From: Dromiciops gliroides | Lineage: Eukaryota > Chordata > Mammalia > Microbiotheria > Microbiotheriidae | DNA: 64,000 nt | Direction of reading: 5' to 3' | Assembly (NCBI RefSeq): GCF_019393635.1 | Contig: NC_057867.1 | Coordinates: 3,156,889 to 3,220,888 of the forward strand | Part shown: positions 55,990 through 64,000 of the stretch, piece by piece | How the letters are laid out: each line of letters begins with the position of its first letter | Numbering within the stretch: position 1 is the stretch's first letter | Program-made: the position numbers and the translations under genes | Notes under the pieces: generated by a model | Told to the model about the DNA's origin: nothing | Databases searched by the model: none | Seen by the model: only the letters and a program-made list of their open reading frames with translations

Positions 55990-58900
55990 TCCTAGGCTGT
56001 TGGCCATATCTTCCACTGGCCCTGGACTCTGTCGTCCCTCCCCTGAGCTGGGCTGGGCCAGGCTGGCAGCAGCGAGTGGCACCAGGCAGACACCCCTGCA
56101 GCTATTCCCTGGGGAAGGGCACCAGCAGCACTGTGTCAGTGTGCCAGGGAGGTGAGGAGGGTGGGGAGGGGATGAAGGTGGTTGGGAAACTATGTGTGTG
56201 GGTGGGGGAGGGGGCAGCCACTTCGGCTCTTGGCCTCGGGGTCAAACCAACCGGATCTCTTCCTTTACCCAGAAGGGAGGGGAGTCCCCTGCCAGGCTCT
56301 GGGCTCCCCTGGCCTGCCTCCTCTCAAGCCCCTTCCTTAATCTCATCCCCCTTCCCCAGCCACAGGGGTGTCCAGCCCTTGAAACTTGTCCACCCTACCC
56401 CCCACCCAAACTGGAGGCTCCGTGGGCTCTGCCTGGCCAACTCTCTGCCCATCTGAGCAGGTTCCTCACTGTGACAGCTGGGTGATGCCAGGGGCTATTT
56501 ACCTGCCCTGCTAGCTTCCAAGGCAAACAAGGCACCTAGCCTGCATGGGAGGGGTGGGGGTAGGGGAGGCTCCTTCTAGAGCCTGGAATGGGGGTGGGAA
56601 ATGGAGGGCTTTGAGGAGGGGAGGGGGGAGCCCAGGAGGTTCAGGTCAAGCTTGGACAAGCAGTTTGGACCTTGAAGTCCGAAGGAGCTGAGGCTTGCCC
56701 GGAGGTAGGAAGCTGGCCCAGACACATGGGAGAAAGCAGGGATCTTTGAGATCCGGGCCCACAGAAGCAAGGGAGATGAGATCAGGCAGGAGAGTGAGCA
56801 AGGCTGTTATTTCCTCCTATCAAACTGCAAGCTCTGTAAGAGCAGAGGTTGGGCTTCCTTTGGCTCTGGGGGCCTAAGGCCCAACACACAGTCAGGGGGT
56901 GTGTACTTCAGTGGAGCTGGAGCCTGGGGAAGCCCCAAAGCAGTGTGCACCAGAGACACTCTGGGCTCAGGTTCTGGGGGCCAAACAGGAGGTAAGGCCT
57001 CAGGAGGGGGTTGGGAAAACCGGGCCTGGCTAAGGATTCTGCTAGGGGAGCTCAAAGAGATTCAATGGAAAGCCTCAGTGGTGAGGAGGGGGGTGAGGCA
57101 CTAGTAACTTAATTATGTCTCAATATGGCAGCAACTTTGCCTTCACCATATCAGGGCCATGGAGCAGGAAAGAGAAAAGCAGGCCTCGGATTTCCCTGAA
57201 TAGAGTTTGTGATGCTTGTGGACACAGCCATAACCAGGGCAGGGTGATAGAGCTTTGCTCCAGGGCAGCAAAATTTAAAGGGCTCAAAATTTTCAAATAA
57301 TCATTTTAAAAGATTATGAAATTTTTAAATGTGCTGCATTCACAGTTTGACAATATTGTCATTCCTTTGGTAGCATAAAATTTAGCAAGCAAGGATAATT
57401 GGATAAATGAAAAAAGAAATCAGGTTGTTTCCCTTTCTCGCCTCCAGCAGCCACATAACAAACATATGAGCTCCCCTCCCCCAGCAGCAGCTTCTCAGGA
57501 GCCCTCTCGGTATCCCAGGGTCTCTTCTTCCACAGGGCAAGCTTCCTGGGCCATTTCCCCTGGGGTTAACATCGCTGTTTTCCCCTTCCCTTCCAGGGTT
57601 GATCTGAGGGCAAATTTCCCCTTATTGCTAGTGACGACTCTGTCCATAGTGAGGCAGAAGTGGCATGAGGGCAGGGGAAGGGGGAAGGAGGTGGGGAGGA
57701 AGTGGGGTCAGCGAGCCTTGAGCCAAAGGCGAGCACAAATGGCCTGCCCTCAGCCCCCTCCAGCACCTCACCTGGGATGCTCTTCCCTTCATACGCTGCA
57801 CAGATGGAATGATTTGTTCTAAGTGTGTGTTTGGGGCAACCAGGCAAAGGCGGGAGACAAGGGAGGCCTGTTCCAGTTCTGATACTAACTAGCTGGGTCA
57901 AGCAGAGCAGACCCCTCCCCTCTCTGCATCTCTGTTTACCCTTTGGTCAAATAAGGTCCCCTCCCCACATTCTCAGACTTTCAGGGTGTTGGAGAAGGCA
58001 GTGGGGTGCACAATGTTTTGGCTCTGGGGAGGCGTGTTGTAATTCCAGTAGATTTTAAGTGCCTCAGAGGCAGTCCTGTGTGTCCTGCATGTTCTGAACG
58101 GTGGCCCTTCCCCTCCAGCTGCCATGCCATCCCATTTAGCAGAATACCGGACCTTTGATTGCCAGCTGGGGCCAGAGCTGGGGGGAGGGGTCTTGTCTGA
58201 TTCCTCTAGGACAGCCCCAGTGTGCTGGCTTTTCTCTTGTCCCCTCTCCCCCTGCTGGAAGCGATACAAAAACAGATTGATAGCTGGACTTTAAACAAAT
58301 GTCACTCAACCAGTCTGGATTTCAAAACCAAGTCCCTCCCCCTGAAGGCTTGGAAGTTGCCAGACTCCCAAAGGAAAAACTGGCGAGCTGGTGGTGGTGG
58401 CAAAGGCAGCTGCTCCCGAGGGGCCAGCTGGGCTCAACCAAAGTCCCTCAGAGGCCTGGCCAGGAGTCACCGGCATCCTAGCCATACACGCTCCCTTTCT
58501 GCTCCCGAGCCCGAGTAAGGGGCTCAGCATTGGACAACCCCAAGAGGAGGATCACTGAAGGGGGCTCCTTGGCTCCAGGTATGAGGGTTCAAGGCCACAT
58601 CTGACTTTCCTTCCCTCTGAGATAGAGAAAGGCAAGAAAGGCAGGTAAATCAGGGAGAAGAAGAAGTGCAGGGGCCCAGGGTAAAGGCTGCCACTGGGTA
58701 GCGTGGGGTAGGTGGGCGAGGGAAGGGTCAGAGTTGAGGGAGGAAGAGAGAAGTCCCATGAGTCTCCCTTTTCCTAAAGGCTCCCAAAGAAGGCCATTTC
58801 AGAACTCCTGAAGCTACCCCAGCCCAGCCCCATCTCCTGTGAAGAGTTCTCCCTCCACTAACAGTTTCTTCTATCTGCCCCATCGCTGGGTGCTCAGCAG

Positions 58901-59300
58901 GTGCTCACAACACTTGCCTGACGAATTCCATAGCTGACACCAGTGCTCCCAGGAAGGCACGGTACGATTGTCTTGGCCAGGCAGCGTGGTCTCCTAGGAG
59001 GAGCTTTGTGGCCCAAATCTGTCACCCACCAGCTAGGATTGCCCTTAAGGTCAGAGGATTGGAGACTGGCAGAGCTGGAGAGGACCTTAGCAATTATCTA
59101 CCTATCATTTTACAGAGGGGCAGCCGAGGCAACCTATGTTGAGAAGGGACGTGTGCAAAATCACAGAATGGCAGATTTAGAAGACACTTCAGTGGTGATT
59201 AACCCATAGTTCCTGCCCAAACAAGGGTCTCTTTGCTTGAAGGCCTTCAGGGAAAGGGGAACCATTCATCATGTCTTGGAGGGAAAGGCAGCCCACATTA
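55990..59300. other. Unique GC-rich intergenic DNA upstream of GJB1
   Basis: No coding gene seen. A weak MIR-like relic is present at about 59040-59215. An AT-rich patch (57290-57420) contains CAAAATTTAAAGGGCTC, which may belong to an old DNA transposon, not classified. Sequence at 58275-58310 (TGGACTTTAAACAAATG) has HNF4- and FOXA-like matches of low specificity. Confidence 0.5.
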
Positions 59301-59302
59301 GA

Positions 59303-59520
59303 GGCTGCTAGGTGGCCCAGCGAATAGAGCACTGGACCTAGAGTTAAGAAGACTTGAGTTCCAACCCTGCCTCAGACACATCCCAGTTGCGGGACTGTGG
59401 GAAAGTCACTTCACTTTTGTCTATTTCACTTTCCTTCTGTGTAAAATGAGCATAATGATGGCACCTACCACTTTGTGTTGTTGTGAAGTGTCTCTAAATG
59501 CCCAATCAGGCTACTTGGAA
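59303..59520 (+). repeat. MIR/THER1-type CORE-SINE
   Basis: CTAGGTGGCCCAGCGAATAG, GACTTGAGTTCCAACCC and TTGTGTTGTTGTGAAGTG in order. Confidence 0.7.
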
Positions 59521-59884
59521 GGGTCACACACTGAGACACACCAACCCAAGCACAAAGTCAGGGACTCCCTGCTCCATTCCAGGCCTCAGTTTTCTCCTTT
59601 CTTCCTCTGACTCTCAATGAAGATGGGGGGCCTGATTTCAGAGCAGTCGTGTCCCATGCAAAAAGAGCAGACGAAACAAGGGGCCCAACAAGATGACTCC
59701 TTGACACATAGTTTCTGTTACCAAGGCAGAAAGCTCAGTATGTAACTGAAAAGTATATGTTCAGACTTCATCCATACTAGACAAATTGTCCTGATGATGG
59801 TGGTGGTGGTGGTGATATAGGGAGGAGGTCTGGGCCTGTGAGCTCCATCTGTGTGGGGAGAACTCAATGTGGAAATTCCCTTCA

Positions 59885-60060
59885 CTAATGCAGCAAACAA
59901 TTCATCTTCAACTTCTGTGCTGCTGTGACCTTCAGCTCTCCTTGAGAGCTGCTTGAGGAGTTGTGACTTGCCCAGGATCACAAAACTCGTGTGTGTCCGA
60001 GTCAGAATTTGAGCCTCGATCTTCTTGAAGCCAAGGCCACCCTTTACCAACTCTTCCACA
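59885..60060 (-). repeat. SINE relic, antisense
   Basis: GACTTGCCCAGGATCACAAA and GAGTCAGAATTTGAGCCTCG are the reversed tRNA-SINE core. A second weak piece lies at 60255-60425. Confidence 0.5.
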
Positions 60061-60904
60061 GTGCCTTTCAGGGGCCTGCCCCATAATGGCAAGTTGTTTT
60101 TTGTTGGGTTTGTTTTTTTAAAGAATCTCATACTGGAGTAGAAAAATATTTTATGGAGCAGTGGAGACTCCCAATTTGTAGCAGTCAGGTGATGTGTGTT
60201 GTTTGGCTGGGACTGATCTGGGGGTTGGGGGTGGGGTGCAAGTGTGATGTTGACAGTTGCCTTGTCCAGGGTCATAGAGCCAGGATGGAGCAGAGAAAGT
60301 ACTTGAAGCCACCTCTGAGGTCAGTTCTCTATGGCCTCTAAGTGATGTTCCACTATAACAATACTTCCCTAAGGTCACGCAGCTTGGAAGTGACAGTCCG
60401 AACCGGAATTTGGGCACAGGGTCCTTCTGTAAACTAAAGGACCCAAACTTCTTTCCTCAGTGATGTCATTTCCCAGCATCCTCTCAGGGCTCTGAGGCCT
60501 CTCCTTGAGTCCTTCTCTGATTGTGGAGAGCAGAAGCAGGCACAGGTCCCTACCAAGGGCCTGACTGAGGTAGTGGGAGGTCGGCCCTGTGTTTGTTTTC
60601 TAGTGGCCCCTCACCCCGATTTCTGGCTTACCCAGAGCCCTCAGCTGCTGGCTCATGCTAACAGTAAAGGGAGGGGATGAACAGAGCTTGTGTCAGGGGC
60701 CTGGGGGAGTCTGTGCCCTCCAGCCACTGGCCTGAGGTTACAATAGACAGGTCGGGACAGAACAGGCTGTTCTTTTATCTAGGCCAGACATTTCAGGTCA
60801 ACAAACTGACTGGGAGGACAGGCTAGGTGTTCCTGAGTTATCCAAGAGACCACTCATTTCCAGAGGCTTGTGAAGTGCAGAAGAGCCCACCATGCTGCCT
60901 TTTT

Positions 60905-61025
60905 TCCTCTTCAGAGGGGCAGAGTGGTTCCACTTCGGGCTCTGCCGCTACCTATCACACTGACCTTGGCAAGTTCCTGAATGCCTCTGGCCTCAATTTC
61001 TCCATCTGTGACACTATGATCCTGG
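60905..61025 (+). repeat. MIR-type SINE relic
   Basis: CACTGACCTTGGCAAGTTCC and CTCAATTTCTCCATCTGTGA. The surrounding stretch 60430-61500 is otherwise unique with no gene seen. Confidence 0.55.
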
Positions 61026-61501
61026 AGCCTCAGTATGGGGCATGGTATCTTCTCCTGGCTTCCCTGAGAGAAGCAGGGAAAGAAGGGGAGCTTTGGGGAT
61101 GCCGCTGATCTCCCAGAGAGGGAAAAGACCCAACTTTGCCCTGCCTAGGGGAACTTCAGCATTGCCCAAAGCTGTCATTGAGGCAAGTGCACATGGGTTG
61201 AGAAGACAGGCCCCAAGTGACCGAGAGAGAGAGATCCAAGGGGATCCTGGTAATGGGGGGAGGGGGTTCTTGTCCTCCCAATCTAACCCCCGCCCCAGCC
61301 TCTATCTCTGCCCCAAGGACCTCTGGTTCCCCCTCCCCTCCCCCCTCTCCTCCCATTCTTCTGGCTTCATGGAGGGTGCGGGGATGGACCGGGCGGGCAC
61401 AGAACAGGTGGGTGCAGGCTGGGTGTCCGGCTCTGGGACACAAGTGCTCTGTGTCCAGGGTGGGCGGAAGTCAGGGCGTTTGATCTGAATTCTAAAGGGC
61501 G

Positions 61502-61549
61502 TTGTTCAGAGCCCCACAAAGCTCCCATTGTGTACACGCTGGGTATAAG
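61502..61549 (+). promoter_or_regulatory. GJB1: Candidate GJB1 proximal (P2, Schwann-cell) promoter with palindromic SOX site
   Basis: ACAAAG (61516-61521), four bases, then CATTGT (61526-61531) form the inverted-pair arrangement bound by SOX9/SOX10 dimers; TTGTTC at 61503-61508 is a further half-site. A TATA-like GGTATAAGG follows at 61542-61550. In other mammals the GJB1 P2 promoter is driven by SOX10 and EGR2 in Schwann cells, and neuropathy variants hit a SOX10 site there. I did not see a clear EGR2 site. Confidence 0.7.
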
Positions 61550-61571
61550 GCAGCATATGACTCCCAAGCAT

Positions 61572-61683
61572 AGGGCAGTGAGGAATTGGGACGCAGGCGC
61601 GGACCCAGGGATCACTCCCCCAGCACGGGCATGAAACCATAGGGGACCTGTCCGGGTGGCCTCCGGGATAGGCACTCCCCAAG
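61572..61683 (+). other. GJB1: GJB1 exon 1B (5' UTR; start inferred)
   Basis: The donor CCCCAAG/GTAATA at 61683/61684 gives a 373-nt intron to the acceptor at 62056, close to the roughly 355-nt intron I recall for human exon 1B. The start is set about 30 bp downstream of the TATA-like box and is not otherwise supported. Confidence 0.55.
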
Positions 61684-62066
61684 GTAATATGTGCTATGGA
61701 TGGGGATCGGAGACCTGGGGGGAAAGGGGGAACGGCCTCTAAGGGAGAGAGACTGCCCTAGGGGGATGGAGCCTAGCGACCTAAGGAGAGATCAGAACTG
61801 GGAAAGGGGAGAGAGGAGGGGGGACAAAGGAAATGAGATGATGGGAAGAGCTCCTTGTACAGGGCAGACATGAGGCAATAGAGCCAGCGAGGATTTCAAG
61901 CTGCAGGGGAACCTGGGAGGTCATTTAACCCAATACACAACCTCCTCCTCATTTGGCAGAGGCAACTTCCTGAGAGGGGAAGGGACTCGCTCAGGCTGTT
62001 GGGGGTGTGGGGGGCTGGCAGGGTTCATGGCCCCACTCTGGCTGCTGTCTTTCCAGGTGCAAGTGA

Positions 62067-62924
<858 letters not shown>

Positions 62925-63460
62925 GGGCACAGTTGGTGCCACACCCACTGCCAGTCCTAGCCTTCAGTCACTCTGAGCCCCCTCAGCCTGCCGGGCCAGC
63001 CACAACAGAAGCACCCACCCCTTTCCCTCCAGCCCAGGGCACTCTGAGTCGGGGGCAGGGAAAGAGAAGGTGGAGTGATGGTATGGGACAGATCTTGCCC
63101 CCTCCTCCCCAAGCTTATGGGAGTGAAGGAGGGTGTAGTTCTTGCTGTTTCTCCCCCTTTCTAATTCTTACTCCTCTCCCTGGGACCACTGGGTACTTCT
63201 GGGGTCAGGGGTGGAGGGGCTTTGCCAACACTTCCACTGATGACACTAACCTTAACCCTGACAGCATTTGGGGATCCTGCCAGTAGGGTGGGGTGGGGAT
63301 TGTTGCTGGCACCTGGGAAGGGCTTGGATGGCTGGGAAGAACAAGGCTCTGATTCCATCTGATCAGCTGGGGGTGGGGGTTGGTCAGTACTACCTTTGGC
63401 TCTAGGGCCCTGGGCCTGGGTCTGCAATGTTACACATTAAACAGGATTTTACAGTAAATG
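62925..63460 (+). other. GJB1: GJB1 3' UTR and polyadenylation signal
   Basis: ATTAAA at 63436-63441 (TTACACATTAAACAGG) is the likely signal, with cleavage near 63455-63465 and a TGTGGCTGTG GT-rich element after it. Confidence 0.8.
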
Positions 63461-63534
63461 TGGCTGTGACTCGTGTATTTGTTGAGTTCTTTCCCCTCAG
63501 AATTCTGACTTCCCCCAACTGAGCTGGCTTTGCC

Positions 63535-63598
63535 CCTGCCCCTGCCCCTGCCTCTGCCTCTTCCCCCTGCCTCTGCCCCTGCTTTTGCCTTTGCCTCA
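63535..63598. repeat. (CCTGCC)n hexamer tract
   Basis: About ten CCTGCC/CCTCTG/CTTTTG units about 75 bp past the GJB1 poly(A) site. The remaining sequence to 64000 is unique and shows no gene. Confidence 0.8.
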
Positions 63599-64000
63599 GG
63601 TAATGAGGAAAGGAGTGAGGCTGACAAAACAACTCTTTAACCAGTAGAAAAGAGGGGGAACCGCCTGCTCCTGCAGAACCTGGGAGCCTCCCGCCTGCCT
63701 TCGGGGGAGTCAAAGAATAGGATTAGCTTTTAACTCTGACCCTCCAGTCTGCCCAGCCAGAAAGGGAACTCAAGGAAGGCTGGGCCCAGGCCCATCCCCT
63801 TGGGCAGCCCTCCAGCCAGCTAGCTTTCCCAGGTTTCCCTTAGCTCAGGTCCCCCACACCCCACCCTGCACCCCAGATCCCATACCTGACAGACTCTCTC
63901 CACACTGTCTGGCTGTCTTTTTTCTCCAATTCTCTTTGTGGGGAAGTATTTTTCTCCCCAGCCCCCAAGATCCCACCCATCTATCGGCTAATTCCCCTTT

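Overview
The window is mammalian X-type euchromatin from a marsupial. It carries the 3' four-fifths of MED12, all of NLGN3 and all of GJB1, on the + strand and in the order known from human Xq13.1. The marsupial call rests on interspersed repeats: at least nine near-identical copies of a tRNA-headed SINE with the marsupial (MAR1/WSINE-type) consensus, several with intact target-site duplications, plus RTE-tailed SINEs and a marsupial-style L1. The species cannot be fixed from sequence alone.

Region by region. (1) 1-19.75 kb: 36 coding exons of MED12, from inside the LCEWAV region to the stop. All phases join cleanly into 1,754 residues. Introns carry MIR-type SINEs, one RTE-tailed SINE and two young SINEs. 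(2) 19.75-21.4 kb: a short intergenic gap with a roughly 390-bp TGGA/GGGT tandem tract. (3) 21.4-39.82 kb: NLGN3, with a CpG island, an untranslated first exon, seven coding exons (849 residues) including both 60-nt cassette exons of splice site A, and a long 3' UTR ending at an AATAAA. (4) 39.8-61.5 kb: about 21.7 kb without a recognisable protein-coding gene, rich in L1, CR1/L3, L2, SINE and hAT fossils; its GC-richer right part (about 54.1-61.5 kb) holds candidate GJB1 regulatory DNA. (5) 61.5-63.46 kb: GJB1, with a paired SOX motif and TATA-like box, a 5' UTR exon, a 373-nt intron and a one-exon 283-residue connexin-32 reading frame. (6) 63.46-64 kb: a CCTGCC-type repeat and unique sequence.

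The three genes do not form a pathway. MED12 is a nuclear Mediator kinase-module scaffold, NLGN3 a postsynaptic adhesion protein and GJB1 a gap-junction channel of Schwann cells and liver; their order is conserved synteny.

I found no undescribed multi-gene system. The best leads are: a segment of MED12 expected from the human protein that I cannot find; a GC-AG intron with a long TC tract in MED12; an exon-like MED12 fragment inside a MED12 intron; two NLGN3 upstream ORFs; RFX-type X-box palindromes in the NLGN3 CpG island and as a three-copy tandem in intron 5; a palindromic SOX site before GJB1; and a SINE that seems to share its 3' end with a longer repeat family.
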